Source of the DNA: Saprospiraceae bacterium
GTDB lineage: Bacteria > Bacteroidota > Bacteroidia > Chitinophagales > Saprospiraceae
Direction: 5' to 3'
Length of the DNA stretch: 64,000 bases
Assembly: GCA_028285085.1 (NCBI GenBank)
Contig: JANQQI010000065.1
Span: 62,001 to 126,000 of the forward strand
Numbering within the stretch: position 1 is the stretch's first letter; the number at the start of each line of letters is the position of its first letter. This document shows positions 27,011-36,426 of this stretch, one piece after another. Position numbers and translations under genes: made by a program. The notes below the pieces were generated by a model. It worked only from the letters and a program-made list of their open reading frames with translations, was not told the origin of the DNA and made no database searches.

Positions 27011-27232
27011 GCAGGAGCTTACTTATTGTTTCAATGGAAAAATACCTACTTTGCCCAGAGCTTCCAAATCTTTTTTTTCTATCTTCACTCTTAGAATTGA
27101 TTTAAAAAAGTTAAATAACCTAGTTTAAACAAAACGCTCCTTTCTCCTTCCGGCAACCTCAGGCCGGAATCTTTGTTTTAGGAACAGTATTAAGGCCAGA
27201 CACCCGCATTTTTCATGCTTTAAACCATTTCG

Positions 27233-28375
27233 GTGAAAAAAGAAAACATCAATGATACTTTCGAAAAAGGGCAACAGGAAGTACTGGAATCTATCCGGTT
27301 ATCGCGCATCCTGATTCCTATTTTCATTGGTATTATTGTAGTGGGGTATATGTTTTGGCGGCAATTCGACCCGAGTGATTTTGCCGCTATCGACTGGGAC
27401 TTCCACATCACTTTATGGGTATTGGCTTCAGTAGCTTTATTGATCATTCGCCATCTCGCTTACGCCACGCGTTTGCGTATTCTTTCTGATAAAGCATTTA
27501 GTTGGAAAAAGTGTATCGAATTGATTTTTATCTGGGAATTCAGTTCGGCGGTTTCTCCTACTAGTGTGGGGGGATCTGCGGTAGCATTATTCATTCTCGC
27601 TCAGGAGAAGCTATCCACCGCTAAGACGACTACGATTGTGCTTTACTCGGCCATTCTGGATACCATCTTTTTCATTGGAACACTTCCTATTTTACTGTTT
27701 TTATTCGGTCCGGAAATCATCCGACCAGACATGACAACTCTCCGAGATATCGATGGCTGGGGCTATACCTTTGCTTTTGCCTATGTGTTGATGTTTACTT
27801 ACGGCAGTATCTTTTTTTACGGCTTATTTATCAATCCCAAGCCGATGAAAAAATTGCTGGTCGGCTTTACCAAGATTCGATTCTTGAGACGATTCCGTCG
27901 GCAGGCGGTTAATTTGGGCAATGATTTAATTGTTGCTTCCAAGGAGATGAAGCATCGTAATTGGCGTTTTCACATCAGCGCCTTCCTGTCAACGGCCACC
28001 GCTTGGTCTTGTCGCTTTCTTTTACTCAATTGCTTGATCATTGCTTTTGTGGATACAACACCACTGGATTTAAGTAGCCAGATGAAGCTGTACGCTCGCC
28101 TGGAAACCATGTTCGTTGTAATTGCTTTTAGTCCTACGCCGGGTGGGGCAGGCTTCGCCGAAGCAACTTTCGCCGGCTTCATTAGTGACTATGTAAGCGG
28201 TAAGAGTTTGGCCCTGCTAATTGCCTCTATTTGGCGGCTGTTAACCTATTATACTTATCTCCTAATTGGAATGATCATTATTCCTAACTGGTTGCGGAAC
28301 ATCATTAACGAGCGTAAAAAACGTCGCCTGCTTAAAAGTCAGTCTGAAGCTGAATCAGAGATAGTCCCGGAGTAA
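27233..28375 (+). CDS. UPF0104/LPG-synthase-type membrane protein
   Basis: A 380-residue polytopic membrane protein of the lysylphosphatidylglycerol synthase transmembrane family (the flippase-like part of MprF, also AglD). Seven or eight hydrophobic segments are visible. The family signatures are TSVGGSAVALF near residue 110 and SPTPGGAGFAEATF near residue 300. There is no C-terminal aminoacyl-transferase part, so it may move a lipid rather than modify it. The start is a GTG at 27233: a TAA lies just upstream in frame and no in-frame ATG occurs near. Its last 21 bases overlap the convergent flavin-reductase gene. Confidence 0.82.
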   Translation: MKKENINDTFEKGQQEVLESIRLSRILIPIFIGIIVVGYMFWRQFDPSDFAAIDWDFHITLWVLASVALLIIRHLAYATRLRILSDKAFSWKKCIELIFIWEFSSAVSPTSVGGSAVALFILAQEKLSTAKTTTIVLYSAILDTIFFIGTLPILLFLFGPEIIRPDMTTLRDIDGWGYTFAFAYVLMFTYGSIFFYGLFINPKPMKKLLVGFTKIRFLRRFRRQAVNLGNDLIVASKEMKHRNWRFHISAFLSTATAWSCRFLLLNCLIIAFVDTTPLDLSSQMKLYARLETMFVVIAFSPTPGGAGFAEATFAGFISDYVSGKSLALLIASIWRLLTYYTYLLIGMIIIPNWLRNIINERKKRRLLKSQSEAESEIVPE

Positions 28376-29242
28376 TAGAATCCGAATCGCCAATTCACGA
28401 TCATCTTCCTCGTCTAAAAGTTGCTTTGCGTATTTTTCTAATGCTTCCTCAGGCTCTGCCTTATCCAGGAGGGATTTCACGGTAGGATGTTCGTGGACAG
28501 CCAATACCGATTCGCGATCCGGCAAAGCAGTTAACCCCGCCAGCTGCCCCAGATTATTCCCGGTCAACAACTGGCTTGTTCGAATGCGCTCCGGTAGTTG
28601 ATCAAATCCCACCGTCAGTTTTTCTACGTGTTGCACAATCGTCTGAATGGCCGCTCCACTTGCACGTACGTAATAAGCACGGCCCATTCGTCCCATCAAA
28701 TCGATCTTGTGAGGATCAATTCGATTGCGCTCATCCACTACATTTTCATCAAGATGCAGACGTAGAACATCACAGATAATCAAATGCCCCGCACCACCAG
28801 ATTCGCCGAGCGTAATAATGTCCCGCACTCGGCATTCCATTTGGGCCGGCGATTCTTTTACCCGAAAAGGCTTTACCAGATCGGAAGGTACTGGTGTCAA
28901 TCCTGTTTTTTGAAACTCATCCACATCACTTGGAAAAGAAACAGAGCTGACGGCCATTTGCCGAACAATGGCATAATTTACGACGTTGATCACTACCTCT
29001 CCATTTGCCTGAATATTAGCCAGAGTATCTTTGGTGGTATTATTAGACACTCGTCGGTTTGACGAAAACACCAGAGTGGGTGGATTCGAACTGAAGCAGT
29101 TAAAAAAACTATATGGTGCCAGATTAGCGTTACCATCTGCATCGATAGTACTCGCAAAAGCAATGGGCCTTGGAGCTACACAACCTAGTAAAAACTGATG
29201 AAGGTCACGTGTTGGGGTTTGCCCCGGATCTATTTTTAACAT
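28355..29242 (-). CDS. Flavin reductase family (FMN-binding split barrel)
   Basis: A 295-residue protein. The first 200 residues match the DIM6/NTAB flavin reductase family: VAPRPIAFASTIDADGN near residue 23, the LAPYSFFNCFS block, and a SNNTTKDTLANI segment that would contact FMN. The last 90 residues are an added helical domain of unknown role. Family members bind FMN and either reduce free flavin or act as oxidoreductases. Its end overlaps the convergent flippase gene by 21 bases. Confidence 0.85.
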   Translation of the reverse strand: MLKIDPGQTPTRDLHQFLLGCVAPRPIAFASTIDADGNANLAPYSFFNCFSSNPPTLVFSSNRRVSNNTTKDTLANIQANGEVVINVVNYAIVRQMAVSSVSFPSDVDEFQKTGLTPVPSDLVKPFRVKESPAQMECRVRDIITLGESGGAGHLIICDVLRLHLDENVVDERNRIDPHKIDLMGRMGRAYYVRASGAAIQTIVQHVEKLTVGFDQLPERIRTSQLLTGNNLGQLAGLTALPDRESVLAVHEHPTVKSLLDKAEPEEALEKYAKQLLDEEDDRELAIRILLLRDYL

Positions 29243-29297
29243 ATTCGGTTATAATGGTTCTCGATGCGAAATGTACACTTTTTTAAACACAAATCTC

Positions 29298-31601
29298 TTA
29301 TCGAATCATCAACTTTCTTACTCCCGTTTGAGTAGCCGTTTCTAATTGTAAAAAGTACAAACCTGTTGGTAAGTCCAATGCAAAAAGGTGATTTTCTAAA
29401 GCATCACTATTAGCAAAAATCTGTTGCTGTATCAACTGCCCATCGGCTCGATATAAAGCCACGCGAATTTGATCACTCACTGTTTCCAAAGTGAGATTAA
29501 ACTGTCCCTCGTTGGGATTCGGACGTACAGAAAAGTCAACGGGCTGTATTGCCAAATCTTGAGTGGAAACCACATTAGGACTATTGCTATAAGTAATAAT
29601 GTGTCCACTGACTTCATAATGTGGATTAAACCCGGCATCACAATCCGGGCAGGTCAACACATCGACACAGCCGGGGCTCATGGGATGACAGAAGTCTTCG
29701 TATCCCGGATGGAAGATGTACGAAAAGTCTATGGCTCCATCATTTAGATAGTCCGCCAAGTTATAAGTATAGACCTCAGCAATGGCCCCCGGACACCAAC
29801 CCGCTCGATTGAATTGCCAAGAACCGCTTTGCGGTTGACAACCATCAGGGTTCGGATTACAGTCGACCCACAAATTTTGGGTAAAAGCATCGTTATTATT
29901 GATTTTAATTTGATGAGTTGCATTGAAAAATTCCGCTGCATTAAAGGCGTTATTTTCACCCCAGCCATGTCCGGTCGTTACCAGAATTAATTCGGCCCGC
30001 TCTGAGAACTCAGGAAATGTATAGTCTCGAACAGTATCCACGGGTTGTAGATTACTCGGGTTACCAAAATCAAAAACGCCATCCCAGAGTTCCTCAACCC
30101 GAGAATACAAATAGTCCGGGGTTCCGGCCTCGTATTCAATATCCAGATTGATATCCCAGCCGCCAGTGCCCCAGGTGTCAATAAACATCCGCAAGTTCAC
30201 CTGGCCTTGTAGCAAAGAAGCATAAGGTGTCAAATCAACGGTATGATCACAGGCAACACCATAAGGCGTGATGTAGCGAAAGATTTCTATCCAGTTGCCA
30301 CTAGGCCCCTGAACTTCCACCCAAGCTTTGCGGTCCCAATCATCACAGGCACCATTAATATTTGGACATTCTACCGCAAAGTGCCCTGTAATTTTATCAT
30401 AAGCATCCACAAACTGAGGCAGTTCATAAGTGCCGTTAAACCAACGTGCAGCACCTGCCACGCCAAATGCGATCAAATCGTGATCAAAAGTGGTAATGGT
30501 TTGACCGCTTCCGGGCTCAACAACGTCTAATTGAAACACCATCTCCGATGCAGCGCCATCGGTTGAAGTGCCTACAATTTTTACTTCGTGCGTTCCATAA
30601 TCATCAGGTGTCCACCACAACAAATAAGCTGAGCCTTCGCGCTCTGTTTCGTAAGTAGTCCCATCAACCTCAAATGTCAGCGTTCCAACTTCGAGTAGAT
30701 CGTCATGCTCAATCGAGACGCTCGCGTAGAGTGGATAAGCGTGTAAGGCGCTCATCTCTACCGCAAAGTTTTCGGTGATTCGACTGCTGATGATTGGGGG
30801 ATGATCCTGCGGATTGACGAGCTGAATTTTCTGGATAGCCTCCGTTGGATAATAATCATTATCACCTTCTTGATAAGCTTTCACGGTTACCCAACCGCCT
30901 TCGCCGGTAAAATTAAGCGTACTATTCTGCACCGTGGCCGGGCCATCGATCACTTCAAAGCTCACGGGCAAGCCCGAACTTGCCGTTGCAACCAGATCGA
31001 CACTTTGGTCGGTAGTTAATTGCTTATTAACCGCATCGAAGGAAATAATCTGATTGGCTTGACCAGTAGCCCCACAAGTATCTTTGAGCACGACTAATTC
31101 TGAGACCAGCAATCGGGTAGCATCACCGCTGGGATCGTAATTCGATAAGCCAACTAAACGAACGTATTGGGCATCAACTGCACCGAAGCTAATGGACTTC
31201 GCCACTTGGTCCTCGAAATCGTCATAAATGATCTGCCCGGCGGCTTGAGGGCTAGCCCAACTTTGGCCGTCGGTGCTTAAGTAAAGTTCGTAGTCCAACA
31301 GCTTGCCATTAAAGTTATCCTGACGGGGGCTAATCATTAGTCCAGCAACGGGCTCTGTAGCTCCCAGATTGATTTGTATTTCGTGTGGAAAGGGATCACT
31401 ACCATTGGTCCGCCAAAAAGTATTGAGATCGCCATCAATGGTTGCGCTGGCAGGTGTACTCGCTTGCTCACTATCCACATATTCAATCGAATAATTGATT
31501 TGGTCAATAACCAAAGGGTCGCATTGAGAAAATCCCTGAGTGAGTAAACAGAGGCAGATAAAAACGGTAAGACTTTTTTTCATGTTGGTAGTTCGTTTCA
31601 T
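29298..31601 (-). CDS. T9SS-secreted PNGase-F-like glycosidase with F5/8C domain
   Basis: A 767-residue secreted protein. The signal peptide is best from the second Met (start 31583). Residues about 28-175 form an F5/8 type C (discoidin) domain: SASTIDGDLNTFWRTN-like, INLGATEPVAGLMISPRQ. Two Ig-like segments follow. Residues about 365-680 match PNGase F: CDDWDRKAWVEV, then TTGHGWGENNAFNAAEFF, and SGSWQFNRAGWCPG. PNGase F removes N-glycans from Asn in glycoproteins; the Asp of DWDR and the Glu of AAEFF are the likely catalytic residues by similarity. The C-terminus is a T9SS type A sorting domain (SVRPNPNEG, LPTGLYFLQL). A role in using eukaryotic glycoproteins is inferred. Confidence 0.82.
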   Translation of the reverse strand: MKRTTNMKKSLTVFICLCLLTQGFSQCDPLVIDQINYSIEYVDSEQASTPASATIDGDLNTFWRTNGSDPFPHEIQINLGATEPVAGLMISPRQDNFNGKLLDYELYLSTDGQSWASPQAAGQIIYDDFEDQVAKSISFGAVDAQYVRLVGLSNYDPSGDATRLLVSELVVLKDTCGATGQANQIISFDAVNKQLTTDQSVDLVATASSGLPVSFEVIDGPATVQNSTLNFTGEGGWVTVKAYQEGDNDYYPTEAIQKIQLVNPQDHPPIISSRITENFAVEMSALHAYPLYASVSIEHDDLLEVGTLTFEVDGTTYETEREGSAYLLWWTPDDYGTHEVKIVGTSTDGAASEMVFQLDVVEPGSGQTITTFDHDLIAFGVAGAARWFNGTYELPQFVDAYDKITGHFAVECPNINGACDDWDRKAWVEVQGPSGNWIEIFRYITPYGVACDHTVDLTPYASLLQGQVNLRMFIDTWGTGGWDINLDIEYEAGTPDYLYSRVEELWDGVFDFGNPSNLQPVDTVRDYTFPEFSERAELILVTTGHGWGENNAFNAAEFFNATHQIKINNNDAFTQNLWVDCNPNPDGCQPQSGSWQFNRAGWCPGAIAEVYTYNLADYLNDGAIDFSYIFHPGYEDFCHPMSPGCVDVLTCPDCDAGFNPHYEVSGHIITYSNSPNVVSTQDLAIQPVDFSVRPNPNEGQFNLTLETVSDQIRVALYRADGQLIQQQIFANSDALENHLFALDLPTGLYFLQLETATQTGVRKLMIR

Positions 31602-31756
31602 AAAAGATCGACGAGAAAATAGTTGATAGAATGAAATTAAGAAAAATCAATACATCGGTTGTTCTTTTGTCAGAGCAATTGACCATTTATTGACAGAACC
31701 AGACGAAAAATGGCGCGTTTTATAACTAGTTTTACCCTCGTAAAAGCCGATGGCTA

Positions 31757-32788
31757 ATGAAACTTTATTGGCAAGACAGTCTCAATTTTTTAAAGAAACT
31801 CACTTGGCGGCGGGTGTGGAATATGTCCAAGCTGTTAAGTTCTTACTACTTAACCCGTTGGACCAAACGACCAATCCAGTGGGGGCTACCAATGACAGTG
31901 TCCATTGAGCCAACGACGGCGTGCAATCTGCGCTGCCCGGAATGCCCCAGTGGGCTACGTGCTTTTAGCCGACCAACCGGTAATCTTAAAAGTGATTTCT
32001 TTCGAAAAACGATTGATGAGTTATCCGCTCATCTCACATACTTGATCTTTTACTTCCAGGGCGAGCCATATATCAATCCCGACTTTTTGAGTATGGTCCG
32101 TTATGCTAACCAGCAAGGCATTTATACCATCACCTCCACCAATGGCCATTTTTTAAATGACGAGAATGCTCGAAAAACGATTGAGTCCGGTCTTGACCGC
32201 TTGATCATCTCCGTCGACGGCACAACGCAAGAGGTGTACGAAAACTATCGTAAGGCCGGGAAGTTGGAAAATGTCCTCCAAGGTGCGCGCAATGTGGTTC
32301 GCTGGAAGCGCCAATTAAAGTCCAAAACCCCTCATATCATCTTTCAATTTCTGGTAGTGCGCCCAAACGAGCACCAAATTCCAGAGATCTTTCAATTGGC
32401 AGAAGAGATTGGTATTGATGAGGTCAAACTTAAAACCGCACAGGTCTATGATTATGAAAATGGGAACCCTCTAATCCCTACTATTGATAAGTATGCCCGC
32501 TATCGCCAACAAGCTGATGGTACCTTCCGGGTAAAGAACGAATTGCTTAATCATTGCTGGAAGCTCTGGCACGCTTGTGTGATCACCTGGGATGGGCTAG
32601 TTGTGCCGTGTTGTTTTGACAAAGATGCAGAACATCGACTCGGCGACCTCAAGCAAACTTCATTTGTGGATTTATGGCAAGGCCAAGCTTATCAGCAGTT
32701 CAGAAGGTCACTATTACAAGGTCGAGATCAGATTGATATTTGTACTAATTGTACGGAAGGCTGTAAAGTTTGGGCGGAAGAGCTTTAA
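31757..32788 (+). CDS. Radical SAM protein with SPASM domain
   Basis: A 343-residue enzyme. The 4Fe-4S cluster motif CxxxCxxC is CNLRCPEC near residue 54, followed by the YFQGEPYINPDF segment that helps bind SAM. The C-terminal SPASM part is seen as CWKLWHACVITWDG, VPCCFDK and the final CTNCTEGC, providing the auxiliary-cluster cysteines. Members modify peptides, build cofactors or act on small molecules. No peptide precursor gene of recognisable type is nearby, and the closest genes are a PNGase-F-like cargo and a TPR protein. The substrate is unknown. Confidence 0.85.
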   Translation: MKLYWQDSLNFLKKLTWRRVWNMSKLLSSYYLTRWTKRPIQWGLPMTVSIEPTTACNLRCPECPSGLRAFSRPTGNLKSDFFRKTIDELSAHLTYLIFYFQGEPYINPDFLSMVRYANQQGIYTITSTNGHFLNDENARKTIESGLDRLIISVDGTTQEVYENYRKAGKLENVLQGARNVVRWKRQLKSKTPHIIFQFLVVRPNEHQIPEIFQLAEEIGIDEVKLKTAQVYDYENGNPLIPTIDKYARYRQQADGTFRVKNELLNHCWKLWHACVITWDGLVVPCCFDKDAEHRLGDLKQTSFVDLWQGQAYQQFRRSLLQGRDQIDICTNCTEGCKVWAEEL

Positions 32789-33243
32789 AGTGGACACTGA
32801 ACCGATGAGACGTAAATCATTGAAGAACAGATTTTTACAGCATTTTTTATATTAACCATAAAAATATGTAATTTGAAGGCCATTCAATCTCTTAATTACT
32901 TTTGACTTTTCCAAAAAAATTAACGAATTTTGTAGTTCTTCTCCTTGTTTAAGGATCCCATCAACATTTTTGTTGAAGTTTTAAAAAAACATTCTGTGAG
33001 AAAACTGCGTGTAGAGCAGTTGCTGAGCACCCATGTGCCAGTAATTAAATTTGACAATCAGGATACACATTGAAAAAACCAAGGTCAAAGCGACCAAATT
33101 TTGCCCCTTAACCTTGTATTCTAGACAGTCAAATGCAGTATTGAGGACCTACACTCAGTTGAGAAGTATATTGCTCATTATTAACGTTTTAAACTTCTGC
33201 TTCTCGTTTGAAAAGAATTGGTTAATTCCTCAAAAACAGCAAA
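32789..33243. other. 455-base intergenic region before a TPR gene
   Basis: No open frame that looks coding, no strong hairpin. It presumably carries the promoter of the plus-strand TPR gene. Confidence 0.45.
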
Positions 33244-34260
33244 ATGACTTACAAGACTATTTTCAAAGGGCGACTGGAATTCGGCAGTCCCAAAAGCTAT
33301 GACAAGGTGCTTAAAATGTACCAGCACCGTGTCGAGAGCTACTACAAATCGGATGTTCTACTCAAAGAAGATGAGATCTTTGATGAGGCGTCCTCTTCTC
33401 TTAATGTTCCTCGGTTCATCACTCAGGGTTCGGAAAAAAGCTGGCGCAATACGATCAATTTGCTGGAGTATGTAGCTCAGTTTGCTATTGCTGGTAACAT
33501 GGGGGCATGGATGACCGAAGAAGGCAAAATTCTGCATCATGGCATCGTAGAGCCGCGTAGCGACAAAGGTGCCGTCCAGGCATTCCTCCGTGGCCGTGAA
33601 CTAGCTGGGCAGGAAGGTAAAGAGATCGAGGCCAAAGAAGCGCTCAGCAAAGCCATCGAAAAATACGAGCGACACGCTCAGGCTTACGAACGTCGTGGGC
33701 AAATTAATCTACTACTCAAAAATTATAGCGACGCTAGCTATGATTTCACGAAGAGTATTGACCTCGCTCCCGGCAATCCCGATGCTTACTTCGGCCGGGC
33801 TAAGGTTAAGCTCAAGCAAGATGAAATCAAGAGCGCTATCCCGGATTTAGAGGAAACCATCAAGAAATCGATCCCGCTCCAGCCCATTTATTGGAAAGCG
33901 CGACGCATGAAAGCGGAATGCCTACTGAAATTGAACGATGACAAAGGAGCTTTACTCGATCTAAAGCTGTACACCTCTCGTGCGTTCAAAACGGATGATC
34001 CTAATTTCCAGTGGAAGCGCTACATGTGCTACCTCTACGGTAAAACGCTGCTCGAACTGGATCAACCCGGCGAAGCCATCCCAGCGCTCGATAAGGCGCT
34101 TGACATTGATACCGGGATTGAACGCGCCAGCGAAGCAGATATCTTAGTCCTCCGCGGAAAAGCGCGCAAAGCAGCGGGTAAGACCGGCTACCTGAAAGAT
34201 TGGCAGAGTGCTGCCGCTCAAGGTTGCGAAGCTGCTACTGCCCTGCTTAAGAAGAAGTAA
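33244..34260 (+). CDS. TPR-repeat protein
   Basis: A 338-residue cytoplasmic protein with no signal peptide. Residues about 1-100 have no family likeness. From about 110 to 310 there are five or six tetratricopeptide repeats (AQAYERRGQINLLLKNYSDA, PDAYFGRAKVKLKQDEI). TPR domains bind partner proteins; the partner is unknown. It is a stand-alone gene followed by its own hairpin terminator. Confidence 0.82.
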   Translation: MTYKTIFKGRLEFGSPKSYDKVLKMYQHRVESYYKSDVLLKEDEIFDEASSSLNVPRFITQGSEKSWRNTINLLEYVAQFAIAGNMGAWMTEEGKILHHGIVEPRSDKGAVQAFLRGRELAGQEGKEIEAKEALSKAIEKYERHAQAYERRGQINLLLKNYSDASYDFTKSIDLAPGNPDAYFGRAKVKLKQDEIKSAIPDLEETIKKSIPLQPIYWKARRMKAECLLKLNDDKGALLDLKLYTSRAFKTDDPNFQWKRYMCYLYGKTLLELDQPGEAIPALDKALDIDTGIERASEADILVLRGKARKAAGKTGYLKDWQSAAAQGCEAATALLKKK

Positions 34261-34282
34261 TCATTACTGAATACAGATATTT

Positions 34283-34316
34283 GAATGGTCATTGGCGTGA
34301 ATGCTGATGACCATTC
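34283..34316 (+). terminator. Hairpin terminator after the TPR gene
   Basis: GAATGGTCAT (34283-34292) pairs perfectly with ATGACCATTC (34307-34316), and the stem is followed by GCATTTTT. Confidence 0.7.
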
Positions 34317-34437
34317 GCATTTTTGGACGTTAACGAAACGTCAATCTCCCCTGCTCCTGTGACAAATTAGCGCAAAAAGCGTTATAGATAGGTCAGGCAT
34401 TGGTTTTGTAATAGCAAAAACGGTCAATCTAGTTCAC

Positions 34438-36423
34438 ATGCATAGTATTCGTTTTATTGGCAGCCTCCTAGTCCTGTTCCTTTTTACAGCTCAGTTTACT
34501 TTTGCCCAAGATTATACGACGCGCAAAAACGTCACGGGTAAACTCAAGAAGATGTATAAAAAGGCCATGGACTATAACAACCAGGGCAAAAACAAGGATG
34601 CGATTCGGGAATTTGAAAAGATTCTTAAAAAGGATCCTACTTTTATTGATGCCCAAATCCAGTGGGCGGCGATGCATTACGCGGAAAAGCAATTCTCGGC
34701 CGCAGAGCAAGGCTTTGAAAAAGTGCTGCAGATCGATTCAACGTACAATACCAAAGTATTTTATACCCTGGCCATGACCGAAATGCGCTTGAAAAAATAT
34801 CTGGAAGCCGCTAATCATTTCAAGAGTTACCAACAACTGGAAACCCGCAATCAGACCTTACTCAAAAAAGCAGACTTCTATTATAAATCCAGCCTTTTAA
34901 TCCACAACGCTATCAATAACCCCGTCCCCTTCGACCCCATTAGTCTCGGAACTGCAATCAACTCTGAAGAACACGAAGAATATCTTCCTTCCTTGACCGC
35001 AGATGGCCAAACGCTTGTTTTCACCCGGAATCTAAATGGCCGAAACGAAGATTTTTACGTTAGTCGCAAGGTCGATGGTCAATGGACCGAAAGCCAACCG
35101 ATAAAGGTGTTGAACACAGATTTGAATGAAGGAGCCCAAAGTGTATCTGCGGATGGTAAATTCATCGTTTTTACCGATTGTGGCGGACGCTCTGGTTACG
35201 GTAGCTGTGATATCTTTTATAGTGAAGTTAAAAATGGTCGTTGGACAAAAGCCAAGAATTTGGGTCAACCCGTCAATACCCGCGGCTACGAATCCACACC
35301 CTCTATTTCGGCAAATCGAAATGAACTGTATTTTATCTCAGATCGCTCCGGCGGAGAAGGCAAAACAGATATCTGGGTAAGCTACCGGCAAGCTGATGGG
35401 AGTTGGAGCAATCCGCAGAATCTGGGAGACCAGATCAATACACCAAAATCGGAAAGTTGTCCTTTTATCCACCCTGATGGGCAGACCCTCTATTTCATGT
35501 CGGAAGGTCACCCTGGTATGGGCGGCGTCGATTTATTCTATTCGCGAAAGCAAGCTGATGGAAGCTGGGGAGAGCCTGTCAATCTTGGTGCTCCCATCAA
35601 TACCTCCGGCGACGAAGGCTCGCTCATTGTAAGCCTCGACGGTAAAACGGCTTATTTTGCTACCAATAAAGGTGCTCAATTGGAGTACGATCGTAAAAAT
35701 AATCCACAGATGGGGTTGGAAGCCCGGGGTAATCACGATTTATACCAATTTGAGCTTTATCCCGAAGCCCGCCCTAAGTCCGTAACCTACGTCAAAGCAA
35801 TCGTAACGGATCAGCTTAGTGGCGATCCTTTAGAAGCACAATTCGAAATTATTGACCTCAATACGAGCAAAACCTTTGTGGCCTCCATCACGGATAAAGA
35901 CGGTGAGTTTTTGGTCTGTCTGCCTGCCGGGCAGGATTATGCGCTCAATGTTTCCGCCGAGCAATACTTGTTTCATTCCGAAAACTTCGCATTGACGGCC
36001 GAATACGACTTTAGCCAACCGTTTCTGCTCGATATTAAACTGCAACCTATTCCTACAGCTTTGCCCGATGGAATGGCAGAGGGTGAGCCTATCATTTTAA
36101 AGAATGTATTCTTTGCAACCGCTAAAGCAGATTTACGCCCGGAATCAGTTACGGAACTAAATCGCTTATATCAACTGCTTGTGGATAATGCTGAGATGCG
36201 TATCCAGGTCAATGGACATACCGATAATGTTGGCTCGGATGAAGATAATCTGCAACTCTCGGAAGCCCGTGCAAAAGCAGTTTATGATTTTTTAGTTGAA
36301 AAAGGGATTGATAACGCTCGTTTGCAATACAAAGGCTTTGGTGAAACCAAGCCTATCGATACCAATGATACAGATGCCGGCCGGCAACGCAATCGACGAA
36401 CGGAGTTCATGGTTGTACAATAA
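34438..36423 (+). CDS. PorE-like T9SS/envelope protein: TPR, PD40, CRD, OmpA
   Basis: A 661-residue envelope protein with four parts. A signal peptide (1-23) leads to TPR repeats (about 30-150), then PD40/WD40-like propeller repeats (about 170-430: SLTADGQTLVF, SVSADGKFIVF, SISANRNELYF). A carboxypeptidase-regulatory-like segment (about 450-530) follows, and finally an OmpA C-terminal peptidoglycan-binding domain (about 550-661: VNGHTDNVGSDEDN, LSEARAKAVYDFL). The same order and size are known for PorE of Porphyromonas, a T9SS component. PorE is a lipoprotein, but no lipobox Cys is visible here. Several paralogues with this layout occur in Bacteroidota, so the exact role is uncertain. Confidence 0.8.
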   Translation: MHSIRFIGSLLVLFLFTAQFTFAQDYTTRKNVTGKLKKMYKKAMDYNNQGKNKDAIREFEKILKKDPTFIDAQIQWAAMHYAEKQFSAAEQGFEKVLQIDSTYNTKVFYTLAMTEMRLKKYLEAANHFKSYQQLETRNQTLLKKADFYYKSSLLIHNAINNPVPFDPISLGTAINSEEHEEYLPSLTADGQTLVFTRNLNGRNEDFYVSRKVDGQWTESQPIKVLNTDLNEGAQSVSADGKFIVFTDCGGRSGYGSCDIFYSEVKNGRWTKAKNLGQPVNTRGYESTPSISANRNELYFISDRSGGEGKTDIWVSYRQADGSWSNPQNLGDQINTPKSESCPFIHPDGQTLYFMSEGHPGMGGVDLFYSRKQADGSWGEPVNLGAPINTSGDEGSLIVSLDGKTAYFATNKGAQLEYDRKNNPQMGLEARGNHDLYQFELYPEARPKSVTYVKAIVTDQLSGDPLEAQFEIIDLNTSKTFVASITDKDGEFLVCLPAGQDYALNVSAEQYLFHSENFALTAEYDFSQPFLLDIKLQPIPTALPDGMAEGEPIILKNVFFATAKADLRPESVTELNRLYQLLVDNAEMRIQVNGHTDNVGSDEDNLQLSEARAKAVYDFLVEKGIDNARLQYKGFGETKPIDTNDTDAGRQRNRRTEFMVVQ

Positions 36424-36426
36424 AGA

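Noticed and set aside
27148-27169. Hairpin TTCCGGC/GCCGGAA
   Set aside because: Lies between divergent genes where no terminator is expected, and the stem is only 7 bp.
31757-33243. Search for a short peptide precursor next to the radical SAM/SPASM gene
   Set aside because: The short frames after the gene (for example 33051-33302) overlap the TPR gene start and show no leader-core pattern.
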